Part shown: piece by piece, positions 44,150 through 60,400 of the stretch | Layout: each line of letters opens with the position of its first letter | Position numbering within the stretch: the first letter of the stretch is position 1 | From: Chrysogorgia sp. JL179-B06 | Taxonomy: Eukaryota; Cnidaria; Anthozoa; Scleralcyonacea; Chrysogorgiidae | Length of the DNA: 64,000 nt | Reading direction: 5' to 3' | NCBI GenBank assembly: GCA_035772405.1 | Contig: JAYKKM010000126.1 | Location: 62,001-126,000, forward strand | The notes under the pieces: model-generated | What the model saw: only the letters and a program-made list of their open reading frames with translations | Database searches by the model: none | Told to the model about the DNA's origin: nothing | Position numbers and translations under genes: made by a program

Positions 44150-47100
44150 TGCAACATTGCATTGCTACATTGCAATATTGCATTGCTACATTGCTACATT
44201 GCTACATTGCGTTGTTACATTACTACATTGCGTTGCTACATTGCTACATATTATTGCTACATTGCTATATTATATTGCTAAATTGCTATATTATATTGCA
44301 ACATTGCATTGCTACATTGCAACATTGCATTGCTACATTGCAACATTGCTATATTGCTATATTGCAATGCTACATTGCTACATTGCCTTGCTACATTACT
44401 ACATTGCGTTGCTACATTGCTACATAGTATTGCTACATTGCTATATTATATTGCTAAATTGCTATATTATATTGCTACATTACATTGCTTTGCTACATTG
44501 TATTGCATTGCTACATTGCATTGCATTACTACATTACATTGCATTGCTACATTGCATTGCATTGCTACATTACATTGCATTGCTAGATTGCATTGCATTA
44601 CTACATTGCATTGCTTTACTACATTGCATTGCATTGCTACATTGCATTGCATTGCTGCATTGCATTGCTGCATTGCTACATTGCATTGCTACATTGCATT
44701 GCTACATATAGCAGCATTGTATTGCTACATTGCAACATTGCATTGCTACATTGCAATGTTGCATTGCTACATTACATTGCTTTGCTACATTGTATTGCAT
44801 TGCTACATTGTATTGCATTACTACATTACATTGCATTGCTACATTGCATTGCATTGCTACATTGCATTGCATTGCTACATTACATTTCATTGGTACATTG
44901 TATTGCATTGCTATATTGCACTGCATTGCTACATAGTGCAACATTGCATTGTACATTGCAACATTGCATTGCTACATTGCAACGTTGCATTGCTACATTT
45001 GATTGCTTTGCTACATTGTATTGCATTGCTACATTGCATTGCATTTCTACATTACATTGCATTGCTACATTGCATTGCATTGCTACATTGCATTGCATTG
45101 CTACATTGCATTTCATTGCTACATTGCATTGCTACATTGCAACATTGCATTGCTACATTGCAACGTTGCATTGCTACATATTGCAACATTGCATTTCTAC
45201 ATTGCAACGTTGCATTGCTACATATTGCAACATGGCATTGCTACATATTAAAACATTGCATTGCTACATTGCAACATTGCATTGCTACATTGCAACATTG
45301 CTACATTGCAATATTGCATTGCTACATTGCAACATTGCATTGCTACATTTCAATATTGCATTGCTACATTGCTACATTGCGTTTCTACATTGCTACATAG
45401 TATTGCTACATTGCTATATTATATTGCTACATTGCATTGCTATATTGCTACATTGCAACATTGCATTGCTACATTGCAACATTGCATTGCTACATTGCAA
45501 CATTGCATAGCTATATATTGCAACATTGCATTGCTACATATTGCAACATTGCATTGCTACATTGCATTGCTACATTGCTACATTGCATTGCTACATTGCA
45601 ACGTTGCATTGCTACATTGCAACGTTGCATTGCTACATTGCAACGTTGCATTGCTACATTGCAACGTTGCATTGCTACATTGCAACGTTGCACTGCTACA
45701 TATTGCAACATTGCATTGCTACATATTTCAACATTGCATTCCTACATATTGCAACATTGCATTGCTACATATTGCAACATTGCATTGCTACATTGCAACA
45801 TTGCATTGCTACATTGCAACATTGCATTGCTATATTGCAACATTGCATTGCTACATTGCAACATTGCATTGCTACATTGCAACATTGCATTGCTACATTG
45901 CAACGTTGCATTGCTACATTACATTGCTTTGCTACATTGTATTGCATTGCTACATTGCATTGCATTACTATATTACATTGCATTGCTACATTGCATTGCA
46001 TTGCTACATTACATTGCATTGCTACATTGCATTGCTTTACTACTTTGCATTGCATTGGTACATTGCATTGCATTGCTAAATTTAATTGCTACATTGCTAC
46101 ATTGCATTGCTACATTGCGTTGCTACATATTGCAACATTGCATTGCTACATTGCAACATTGCATTGCTAAAATGGAACGTTGCATTGATACATTACATTG
46201 CTTTGCAACATTGTATTACATTGCTACATTGCATTGCATTACTACATTACATTGCATTGCTACATTGCATTGCATTGCTACATTGCATTGCATTGCTACA
46301 TTTAATTGCTACATTGCATTGCTACATATTGCAACATTGCATTGCTACATTGCAACATTGCATTGCTACATTGCAACGTTGCATTGCTACATTACATTGC
46401 TTTGCTACATTGCATTGCATTGCTACATTGCATTGCATTACTACATTGCATTGCATTGCTACATTGCATTGCATTGCTACATTGCATTGCATTGCTACAT
46501 TGCATCGCTACATTGCTATATTGCATTGCTTCATTGCATTGCTACATATTGCAACATTGCATTGCTACATTGCAACATTGCATTGCTACATTGCAACATT
46601 GCTACATTGCAATGCTACATTGCAACATTGCTACATTGCAACGTTGTATTGCTACATTACATTGCTTTGCTACATTGTATTGCATTGCTACATTGCATTG
46701 CATTACTACATTGCATTGCATTGCTACATTACATTGCATTGCTTCATTGTATTTCATTGCTACATTGCATTGCATTGCTACATTGCATTGCATTGCTACA
46801 TTGCATTGCTACATTGCATTGCTACATATTGCAACATTTCATTGCTACATTGCAACATTGCATTGCTACATTGCAACGTTGCATTGCTACATTACATTGC
46901 TTTGCTACAATGTATTGCATTGCTACATTGCATTGCATTGCTACATTGCATTGCATTGCTACATTGCAACATTGCATTGCTACATTGCAACATTGCTACA
47001 TTGCAATATTGCATTGCTACATTGCAACATTGCTACATTGCAATATTGCATTGCTTCATTGCAACATTTGATTGCTACATTGCAACATTGCATTTCAATA

Positions 47101-50100
47101 TTGCATTGCTACATTGCTACATTGCTACATTGCGTTTCTACATTGCTACATAGTATTGCTAAATTGCTATATTATATTGCTACATTGCATTACTATATTG
47201 CTACATTGCTACATTGCATTGCTACATTGCAACATTACATTGCTATATTGCAACATTGCCTTGCTACATTGCAACATTGCATAGCTACATATTGCAACAT
47301 TGCATTGCTACATATCGCAACATTACATTGCAACATTGCATTGCTACATTGCAATATTGCATTGCTACATTGCTACATTGCTACATTGCGTTGCTACATT
47401 ACTACATTGCGTTGCTACATTGCTACATAGTATTGCTACATTGCTATATTATATTGCTAAATTGCTATATTATATTGCAACATTGCATTGCTACATTGCA
47501 ACATTGCATTGCTACATTGCAACATTGCTACATTGCAATGCTACATTGCAATGCTACATTGCTACATTGCTACATTGCGTTGCTACATTACTACATTGCG
47601 TTGCTACATTGCTACATAGTATTGCTACATTGCTATATTATATTGCTAAATTGCTATATTATATTGCAACATTGCATTGCTACATTGCAACGTTGCATTG
47701 CTACATTACATTGCTTTGCTACATTGTATTGCATTGCTACATTGCATTGCATTACTACATTACATTGCATTGCTAGATTGCATTGCATTACTACATTGCA
47801 TTGCTTTACTACATTGCATTGCATTGCTACATTGCATTGCATTGCTGCATTGCATTGCTACATTGCTACATTGCATTGCTACATTGCATTGCTACATATT
47901 GCAACATTGTATTGCTACATTGCAACATTGCTTTGCTACATTGTATTGCATTGCTACATTGCATTGCATTGCTACATTACATTTATTTGCTACATTGTAT
48001 TGCATTGCTACATTGTATTGCATTACTACATTACATTGCATTGCTACATTGCATTGCATTGCTACATTGCATTGCATTGCTACATTACATTTCATTGGTA
48101 CATTGTATTGCATTGCTATATTGCACTGCATTGCTACATAGTGCAACATTGCATTGTACATTGCAACATTGCATTGCTACATTGCAACGTTGCATTGCTA
48201 CATTAGATTGCTTTGCTACATTGTATTGCATTGCTACATTGCATTGCATTTCTACATTACATTGCATTGCTACATTGCATTGCATTGGTACATTGCATTG
48301 CATTGCTACATTGCATTTCATTGCTACATTGCGTTGCTACATTGCAACATTGCTACATTGCAATATTGCATTGCTACATTGCAACATTGCATTGCTACAT
48401 TGCAACGTTGCATTGCTACATATTGCAACTTTGCATTGCTACATTGCAACGTTGCATTGCTACATATTGCAACATGGCATTGCTACATATTAAAACATTG
48501 CATTGCTTAGCAATGCAACGTTGCATTGCTAGATTGCAACATTGCATTGCTACATTGCAACATTGCATTGCTACATTGCAACATTGCATTGCTGCATTGC
48601 AACATTGCATTGCTACATTGCAACATTGCTACATTGCAATATTGCATTGCTACATTGCAACATTGCATTGCTACATTTCAATATTGCATTGCTACATTGC
48701 TACATTGCGTTTCTACATTGCTACATAGTATTGCTACATTGCTATATTATATTGCTACATTGCATTGCTATATTGCTACATTGCAACATTGCATTGCTAC
48801 ATTGCAACATTGCATTGCTACATTGCAACATTGCATAGCTATATATTGCAACATTGCATTGCTATATATTGCAACATTGCATTGCTACATTGCATTGCTA
48901 CATTGCTACATTGCATTGCTACATTGCAACGTTGCATTGCTACATTGCAACGTTGCATTGCTACATTGCAACGTTGCATTGCTACATTGCAACGTTGCAT
49001 TGCTACATTGCAACGTTGCACTGCTACATATTGCAACATTGCATTGCTACATATTGCAACATTGCATTCCTACATATTGCAACATTGCATTGCTACATTG
49101 CAACATTGCATTGCTACATTGCAATATTGCATTGCTACATTGCTACATTGCTACATTGCGTTGTTACATTACTACATTGCGTTGCTACATTGCTACATAT
49201 TATTGCTACATTGCTATATTATATTGCTAAATTGCTATATTATATTGCAACATTGCATTGCTACATTGCAACATTGCATTGCTACATTGCAACATTGCTA
49301 TATTGCTATATTGCAATGCTACATTGCTACATTGCCTTGCTACATTACTACATTGCGTTGCTACATTGCTACATAGTATTGCTACATTGCTATATTATAT
49401 TGCTAAATTGCTATATTATATTGCTACATTACATTGCTTTGCTACATTGTATTGCATTGCTACATTGCATTGCATTACTACATTACATTGCATTGCTACA
49501 TTGCATTGCATTGCTACATTACATTGCATTGCTAGATTGCATTGCATTACTACATTGCATTGCTTTACTACATTGCATTGCATTGCTACATTGCATTGCA
49601 TTGCCGCATTGCATTGCTGCATTGCTACATTGCATTGCTACATTGCATTGCTACATATTGCAACATTGTATTGCTACATTGCAACATTGCATTGCTACAT
49701 TGCAATGTTGCATTGCTACATTACATTGCTTTGCTACATTGTATTGCATTGCTACATTGTATTGCATTACTACATTACATTGCATTGCTACATTGCATTG
49801 CATTGCTACATTGCATTGCATTGCTACATTACATTTCATTGGTACATTGTATTGCATTGCTATATTGCACTGCATTGCTACATAGTGCAACATTGCATTG
49901 TACATTGCAACATTGCATTGCTACATTGCAACGTTGCATTGCTACATTTGATTGCTTTGCTACATTGTATTGCATTGCTACATTGCATTGCATTTCAACA
50001 TTACATTGCATTGCTACATTGCATTGCATTGCTACATTGCATTGCATTGCTACATTGCATTTCATTGCTACATTGCATTGCTACATTGCAACATTGCATT

Positions 50101-53100
50101 GCTACATTGCAACGTTGCATTGCTACATATTGCAACATTGCATTTCTACATTGCAACGTTGCATTGCTACATATTGCAACATGGCATTGCTACATATTAA
50201 AACATTGCATTGCTACATTGCAACATTGCATTGCTACATTGCAACATTGCTACATTGCAATATTGCATTGCTACATTGCAACATTGCATTGCTACATTTC
50301 AATATTGCATTGCTACATTGCTACATTGCGTTTCTACATTGCTACATAGTATTGCTACATTGCTATATTATATTGCTACATTGCATTGCTATATTGCTAC
50401 ATTGCAACATTGCATTGCTACATTGCAACATTGCATTGCTACATTGCAACATTGCATAGCTATATATTGCAACATTGCATTGCTACATATTGCAACATTG
50501 CATTGCTACATTGCATTGCTACATTGCTACATTGCATTGCTACATTGCAACGTTGCATTGCTACATTGCAACGTTGCATTGCTACATTGCAACGTTGCAT
50601 TGCTACATTGCAACGTTGCATTGCTACATTGCAACGTTGCATTGCTACATTGCAACGTTGCACTGCTACATATTGCAACATTGCATTGCTACATATTGCA
50701 ACATTGCATTCCTACATATTGCAACATTGCATTGCTACATATTGCAACATTGCATTGCTACATTGCAACATTGCATTGCTACATTGCAACATTGCATTGC
50801 TATATTGCAACATTGCATTGCTACATTGCAACATTGCATTGCTACATTGCAACATTGCATTGCTACATTGCAACGTTGCATTGCTACATTACATTGCTTT
50901 GCTACATTGTATTGCATTGCTACATTGCATTGCATTACTATATTACATTGCATTGCTACATTGCATTGCATTGCTACATTACATTGCATTGCTACATTGC
51001 ATTGCTTTACTACTTTGCATTGCATTGCTACATTGCATTGCATTGCTACATTTAATTGCTACATTGCTACATTGCATTGCTACATTGCGTTGCTACATAT
51101 TGCAACATTGCATTGCTAAAATGGAACGTTGCATTGATACATTACATTGCTTTGCAACATTGTATTACATTGCTACATTGCATTGCATTACTACATTACA
51201 TTGCATTGCTACATTGCATTGCATTGCTACATTGCATTGCATTGCTACATTTAATTGCTACATTGCATTGCTACATATTGCAACATTGCATTGCTACATT
51301 GCAACATTGCATTGCTACATTGCAACGTTGCATTGCTACATTACATTGCTTTGCTACATTGCATTGCATTGCTACATTGCATTGCATTACTACATTGCAT
51401 TGCATTGCTACATTGCATTGCATTGCTACATTGCATTGCATTGCTACATTGCATCGCTACATTGCTATATTGCATTGCTTCATTGCATTGCTACATATTG
51501 CAACATTGCATTGCTACATTGCAACATTGCATTGCTACATTGCAACATTGCTACATTGCAATGCTACATTGCAACATTGCTACATTGCAACGTTGTATTG
51601 CTACATTACATTGCTTTGCTACATTGTATTGCATTGCTACATTGCATTGCATTACTACATTGCATTGCATTGCTACATTACATTGCATTGCTTCATTGTA
51701 TTTCATTGCTACATTGCATTGCATTGCTACATTGCATTGCTACATTGCATTGCTACATATTGCAACATTTCATTGCTACATTGCAACATTGCATTGCTAC
51801 ATTGCAACGTTGCATTCCTACATTACATTGCTTTGCTACAATGTATTGCATTGCTACATTGCATTGCATTGCTACATTGCATTGCATTGCTACATTGCAA
51901 CATTGCATTGCTACATTGAAACATTGCTACATTGCAATATTGCATTGCTACATTGCAACATTGCTACATTGCAATATTGCATTGCTTCATTGCAACATTT
52001 GATTGCTACATTGCAACATTGCTACATTGCAATATTGCATTGCTACATTGCAACATTGCATTGCTACATTTCAATATTGCATTGCTACATTGCTACATTG
52101 CTACATTGCGTTTCTACATTGCTACATAGTATTGCTAAATTGCTATATTATATTGCTACATTGCATTACTATATTGCTACATTGCTACATTGCATTGCTA
52201 CATTGCAACATTGCATTGCTATATTGCAACATTGCCTTGCTACATTGCAACATTGCATAGCTACATATTGCAACATTGCATTGCTACATATCGCAACATT
52301 ACATTGCAACATTGCATTGCTACATTGCAATATTGCATTGCTACATTGCTACATTGCTACATTGCGTTGCTACATTACTACATTGCGTTGCTACATTGCT
52401 ACATAGTATTGCTACATTGCTATATTATATTGCTAAATTGCTATATTATATTGCAACATTGCATTGCTACATTGCAACATTGCATTGCTACATTGCAACA
52501 TTGCTACATTGCAATGCTACATTGCTACATTGCTACATTGCGTTGCTACATTACTACATTGCGTTGCTACATTGCTACATAGTATTGCTACATTGCTATA
52601 TTATATTGCTAAATTGCTATATTATATTGCAACATTGCATTGCTACATTGCAACGTTGCATTGCTACATTACATTGCTTTGCTACATTGTATTGCATTGC
52701 TACATTGCATTGCATTACTACATTACATTGCATTGCTAGATTGCATTGCATTACTACATTGCATTGCTTTACTACATTGCATTGCATTGCTACATTGCAT
52801 TGCATTGCTGCATTGCATTGCTACATTGCTACATTGCATTGCTACATTGCATTGCTACATATTGCAACATTGTATTGCTACATTGCAACATTGCTTTGCT
52901 ACATTGTATTGCATTGCTACATTGCATTGCATTGCTACATTACATTGCTTTGCTACATTGTATTGCATTGCTACATTGTATTGCATTACTACATTACATT
53001 GCATTGCTACATTGCATTGCATTGCTACATTGCATTGCATTGCTACATTACATTTCATTGGTACATTGTATTGCATTGCTATATTGCACTGCATTGCTAC

Positions 53101-54040
53101 ATAGTGCAACATTGCATTGTACATTGCAACATTGCATTGCTACATTGCAACGTTGCATTGCTACATTAGATTGCTTTGCTACATTGTATTGCATTGCTAC
53201 ATTGCATTGCATTTCTACATTACATTGCATTGCTACATTGCATTGCATTGGTACATTGCATTGCATTGCTACATTGCATTTCATTGCTACATTGCATTGC
53301 TACATTGCAACATTGCTACATTGCAATATTGCATTGCTACATTGCAACATTGCATTGCTACATTGCAACGTTGCATTGCTACATATTGCAACATTGCATT
53401 GCTACATTGCAACGTTGCATTGCTACATATTGCAACATGGCATTGCTACATATTAAAACATTGCATTGCTTAGCAATGCAACGTTGCATTGCTAGATTGC
53501 AACATTGCATTGCTACATTGCAACATTGCATTGCTACATTGCAACATTGCATTGCTACATTGCAACATTGCATTGCTACATTGCAACATTGCTACATTGC
53601 AATATTGCATTGCTACATTGCAACATTGCATTGCTACATTTCAATATTGCATTGCTACATTGCTACATTGCGTTTCTACATTGCTACATAGTATTGCTAC
53701 ATTGCTATATTATATTGCTACATTGCATTGCTATATTGCTACATTGCAACATTGCATTGCTACATTGCAACATTGCATAGCTATATATTGCAACATTGCA
53801 TTGCTATATATTGCAACATTGCATTGCTACATTGCATTGCTACATTGCTACATTGCATTGCTACATTGCAACGTTGCATTGCTACATTGCAACGTTGCAT
53901 TGCTACATTGCAACGTTGCATTGCTACATTGCAACGTTGCATTGCTACATTGCAACGTTGCACTGCTACATATTGCAACATTGCATTGCTACATATTGCA
54001 ACATTGCATTCCTACATATTGCAACATTGCATTGCTACAT
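44150..54040. repeat. Two tandem copies of a ~4.95-kb higher-order repeat
   Basis: Landmarks from about 44.15 to 49.09 kb repeat at about 49.10 to 54.04 kb with an offset of 4,949 bp, drifting between about 4,930 and 4,976 through gain or loss of 8-, 13- and 21-bp units. Examples are GCTATATTGCTATATTGCAA (44348 and 49297), ACATAGTGCAACATTGCATT, TGCTAAAATGGAACGTTGCA and the doublet of CATTGCGTTGCTACATTACTA. Single-base differences are few. Confidence 0.8.
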
Positions 54041-54359
54041 ATTGCAACATTGCATTGCTACATTGCAACATTGCATTGCTACATTGCAACATTGCATTGC
54101 TACATTGCAACATTGCATTGCTACATTGCAACATTGCATTGCTACATTGCAACATTGCATTGCTACATTGCAACGTTGCATTGCTACATTACATTGCTTT
54201 GCTACATTGTATTGCATTGCTACATTGCATTGCATTACTATATTACATTGCATTGCTACATTGCATTGCATTGCTACATTACATTGCATTGCTACATTGC
54301 ATTGCTTTACTACTTTGCATTGCATTGCTACATTGCATTGCATTGCTACATTTAATTGC

Positions 54360-57300
54360 TACATTGCTACATTGCATTGCTACATTGCGTTGCTACATAT
54401 TGCAACATTGCATTGCTACATTGCAACATTGCATTGCTAAAATGGAACGTTGCATTGATACATTACATTGCTTTGCAACATTGTATTGCATTGCTACATT
54501 GCATTGCATTACTACATTACATTGCATTGCTACATTGCATTGCATTGCTACATTACATTGCATTGCTAGATTGCATTGCATTACTACATTGCATTGCTTT
54601 ACTACATTGCATTGCATTGCTACATTGCATTGCATTGCTGCATTGCATTGCTACATTGCTACATTGCATTGCTACATTGCATTGCTACATATTGCAACAT
54701 TGTATTGCTACATTGCAACATTGCATTGCTACATTGCAATGTTGCATTGCTACATTACATTGCTTTGCTACATTGTATTGCATTGCTACATTGTATTGCA
54801 TTACTACATTACATTGCATTGCTACATTGCATTGCATTGCTACATTGCATTGCATTGCTACATTACATTTCATTGGTACATTGTATTGCATTGCTATATT
54901 GCACTGCATTGCTACATAGTGCAACATTGCATTGTACATTGCAACATTGCATTGCTACATTGCAACGTTGCATTGCTACATTAGATTACTTTGCTACATT
55001 GTATTGCATTGCTACATTGCATTGCATTTCTACATTACATTGCATTGCTACATTGCATTGCATTGCTACATTGCATTGCATTGCTACATTGCATTTCATT
55101 GCTACATTGCATTGCTACATTGCAACATTGCTACATTGCAACATTGCTACATTGCAATATTGCATTGCTACATTGCAACATTGCATTGCTACATTGCAAT
55201 GTTGCATTGCTACATATTGCAACATTGCATTGCTACATTGCAACGTTGCATTGCTACATATTGCAACATGGCATTGCTACATATTAAAACATTGCATTGC
55301 TACATTGCAACTTTGCATTGCTAGATTGCAACATTGCATTGCTACATTGCAACATTGCATTGCTACATTGCAACATTGCATTGCTACATTGCAACATTGC
55401 TACATTGCAATATTGCATTGCTACATTGCAACATTGCATTGCTACATTTCAATATTGCATTGCTACATTGCTACATTGCGTTTCTACATTGCTACATAGT
55501 ATTGCTACATTGCTATATTATATTGCTACATTGCATTGCTATATTGCTACATTGCAACATTGCATTGCTACACTGCAACATTGCATTGCTACATTGCAAC
55601 ATTGCATAGCTACATTGCAACATTGCATTGCTACATTGCAACATTGCATTGCTACATTGCAACATTGCATTGCTACATTGTAACATTGCATTGCTACATT
55701 GCAACGTTGCATTGCTACATTACATTGCTTTGCTACATTGTATTGCATTGCTACATTGCATTGCATTACTATATTACATTGCATTGCTACATTGCATTGC
55801 ATTGCTACATTACATTGCATTGCTACATTGCATTGCTTTACTACTTTGCATTGCATTGCTACATTGCATTGCATTGCTACATTTAATTGCTACGTTGCTA
55901 CATTGCATTGCTACATTGCGTTGCTACATATTGCAACATTGCATTGCTACATTGCAACATTGCATTGCTAAAATGGAACGTTGCATTGATACATTACATT
56001 GCTTTGCAACATTGTATTGCATTGCTACATTGCATTGCATTACTACATTACATTGCATTGCTACATTGCATTGCATTGCTACATTACATTGCATTGCTAG
56101 ATTGCATTGCATTACTACATTGCATTGCTTTACTACATTGCATTGCATTGCTACATTGCATTGCATTGCTGCATTGCATTGCTACATTGCTACATTGCAT
56201 TGCTACATTGCATTGCTACATATTGCAACATTGTATTGCTACATTGCAACATTGCATTGCTACATTGCAATGTTGCTTTGCTACATTGTATTGCTTTGCT
56301 ACATTGTATTGCATTGCTACATTGTATTGCATTACTACATTACATTGCATTGCTACATTGCATTGCATTGCTACATTGCATTGCATTGCTACATTACATT
56401 TCATTGGTACATTGTATTGCATTGCTATATTGCACTGCATTGCTACATAGTGCAACATTGCATTGTACATTGCAACATTGCATTGCTACATTGCAACGTT
56501 GCATTGCTACATTAGATTACTTTGCTACATTGTATTGCATTGCTACATTGCATTGCATTTCTACATTACATTGCATTGCTACATTGCATTGCATTGCTAC
56601 ATTGCATTGCATTGCTACATTGCATTTCATTGCTACATTGCATTGCTACATTGCAACATTGCTACATTGCAATATTGCATTGCTACATTGCAACATTGCA
56701 TTGCTACATTGCAATGTTGCATTGCTACATATTGCAACATTGCATTGCTACATTGCAACGTTGCATTGCTACATATTGCAACATGGCATTGCTACATATT
56801 AAAACATTGCATTGCTACATTGCAACTTTGCATTGCTAGATTGCAACATTGCATTGCTACATTGCAACATTGCATTGCTACATTACAACATTGCATTGCT
56901 ACATTGCAACATTGCTACATTGCAATATTGCATTGCTACATTGCAACATTGCATTGCTACATTTCAATATTGCATTGCTACATTGCTACATTGCGTTTCT
57001 ACATTGCTACATAGTGTTGCTACATTGCTATATTATATTGCTACATTGCATTGCTATATTGCTACATTGCAACATTGCATTGCTACATTGCAACATTGCA
57101 TTGCTACATTGCAACATTGCATAGCTACATTGCAACATTGCATTGCCACATTGCAACATTGCATTGCTACATTGCAACATTGCATTGCTACATTGCAACA
57201 TTGCATTGCTACATTGCAACGTTGCATTGCTACATTACATTGCTTTGCTACATTGTATTGCATTGCTACATTGCATTGCATTACTATATTACATTGCATT

Positions 57301-57400
57301 GCTACATTGCATTGCATTGCTACATTACTTTGCATTGCTACATTGCATTGCTTTACTACTTTGCATTGCATTGCTACATTGCATTGCATTGCTACATTTA
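54360..57400. repeat. Two tandem copies of a ~1.52-kb higher-order repeat
   Basis: Blocks beginning near 54.36 and 55.89 kb share their variant order with an offset of 1,531 bp, falling to 1,515 bp. Related longer copies follow: landmarks near 57.03 kb recur near 59.89 kb (offset 2,864 bp), and those near 62.19 kb recur near 63.76 kb (offset 1,564 bp). Confidence 0.75.
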
Positions 57401-60400
57401 ATTGCTACATTGCTACATTGCATTGCTACATTGCGTTGCTACATATTGCAACATTGCATTGCTACATTGCAACATTGCATTGCTAAAATGGAACGTTGCA
57501 TTGATACATTACATTGCTTTGCAACATTGTATTGCATTGCTACATTGCATTGCATTACTACATTACATTGCATTGCTACATTGCATTGCATTGCTACATT
57601 GCATTGCATTGCTACATTTAATTGCTACATTGCATTGCTACATATTGCAACATTGCATTGCTACATTGCAACATTGCATTGCTACATTGCAACGTTGCAT
57701 TGCTACATTACATTGCTTTGCTACATTGCATTGCATTGCTACATTGCATTGCATTACTACATTGCATTGCATTGCTACATTACATTGCATTGCTACATTG
57801 CATTGCATTGCTACATTGCATTGCATTGCTACATTGCATCGCTACATTGCTATATTGCATTGCTTCATTGCATTGCTACATATTGCAACATTGCATTGCT
57901 GCATTGCAACATTGCATTGCTACATTGCAACATTGCTACATTGCAATGCTACATTGCAACATTGCTACATTGCAACATTGCATTGCTACATTGCAACGTT
58001 GTATTGCTACATTACATTGCTTTGCTACATTGTATTGCATTACTACATTGCATTGCATTGCTACATTGCATTGCATTGCTACATTGCAACATTGCATTGC
58101 TACATTGCAACATTGCTACATTGCAATATTGCATTGCTACATTGCAACATTGCTACATTGCAATATTGCATTGCTTCATTGCAACATTGCATTGCTACAT
58201 TGCAACATTGCTACATTGCAACATTGCTACATTGCAATATTGCATTGCTACATTGCAACATTGCATTGCTACATTTCAACATTGCATTGCTACATTTCAA
58301 TATTGCATTGCTACATTGCTACATTGCTACATTGCGTTTCTACATTGCTACATAGTATTGCTAAATTGCTATATTATATTGCTACATTGCATTACTATAT
58401 TGCTACATTGCTACATTGCATTGCTACATTGCAACATTGCATTGCTATATTGCAACATTGCCTTGCTACATTGCAACATTGCATAGCTACATATTGCAAC
58501 ATTGCATTGCTACATATTGCAACATTACATTGCTACATTGCATTGCTACATTGCAACATTGCTACATTGCAACATTGCTACATTGCAATATTGCATTGCT
58601 TCATTGCAACATTACATTGCTACATTGCAACATTGCTACATTGCAACATTGCTACATTGCAATATTGCATTGCTACATTGCAACATTGCATTGCTACATT
58701 TAATATTGCATTGCTACATTGCTACATTGCTACATTGCGTTTCTACATTGCTACATAGTATTGCTAAATTACTATATTATATTGCTACATTGCATTGCTA
58801 TATTGCTACATTGCTACATTGCATTGCTACATTGCAACATTGCATTGCTATATTGCAACATTGCCTTGCTACATTGCAACATTGCATAGCTACATATTGC
58901 AACATTGGATTGCTATATTGCAACATTGCATTGCTACATTGCAACATTGCATTGCTACATTGCAACATTGCATTGCTACATTGCAACATTGCATTGCTAC
59001 ATTGCAACATTGCATTGCTACATTGCAACATTGCATTGCTACACTGCAACGTTGCATTGCTACGTTGCATCGTTGCATTGCTAAAATGGAACGTTGCATT
59101 GCTACATTACATTGCTTTGCTACATTGTATTGCATTGCTACATTGCATTGCATTGCTACATTGCATTGCATTGCTACATTACATTGCATTGCTACATTGC
59201 ATTGCTTTACTACATTGCATTGCATTTCTACATTGCATTGCATTGCTACATTTAATTGCTACATTGCTACATTGCATTGCTACATTGCAACATTGCATTG
59301 CTACATTGCAACATTGCATTGCTACATTGCAACATTGCATTGCTACATATTGCAAGATTGCATTGCTACATTGCAACATTGCATTGCTACATATTGCAAC
59401 ATTGCATTGCAACGTTGCAACATTGCATTGCTACATTGCAACATTGCATTGCTACATTGCAACATTGCATTTCTACATTGCAACATTGCATTGCTACATT
59501 GCAATATTGCATTGCTACATTGCAACATTACATTGCTACATTGCAACATTGCATTGCTAAATTGGTACATTGCTACATTGCGTTAATACATTGCTACATA
59601 GTATTGCTACATTGCTATATTATATTCATACATTGCATTGCTATATTGCTACATTGCAACATTGCATTTCTACATTGCAACATTGCATTGCTACATTGAT
59701 ACATTGCATTGCAACGTTGCAACATTGCATTGATACATTGCAACATTGCATTCCTACATATTGCATGATTGCATTGCTACATTGCAACATTGCATTGCTA
59801 CATATTGCAACATTGCATTGCTACATTTCAATATTGCATTGCTACATTGCTACATTGCGTTTCTACATTGCTACATAGTGTTGCTACATTGCTATATTAT
59901 ATTGCTACATTGCATTGCTATATTGCTACATTGCAACATTGCATTGCTACATTGCAACATTGCATTGCTACATTGCAACATTGCATAGCTACATTGCAAC
60001 ATTGCATTGCCACATTGCAACATTGCATTGCTACATTGCAACATTGCATTGCTACATTGCAACATTGCATTGCTACATTGCAACGTTGCATTGCTACATT
60101 ACATTGCTTTGCTACATTGTATTGCATTGCTACATTGCATTGCATTACTATATTACATTGCATTGCTACATTGCATTGCATTGCTACATTACATTGCATT
60201 GCTACATTGCATTGATTTACTACTTTGCATTGCATTGCTACATTGCATTGCATTGCTACATTTAATTGCTACATTGCTACATTGCATTGCTACATTGCGT
60301 TGCTACATATTGCAACATTGCATTGCTACATTGCAACATTGCATTGCTAAAATGGAACGTTGCATTGATACATTACATTGCTTTGCAACATTGTATTGCA

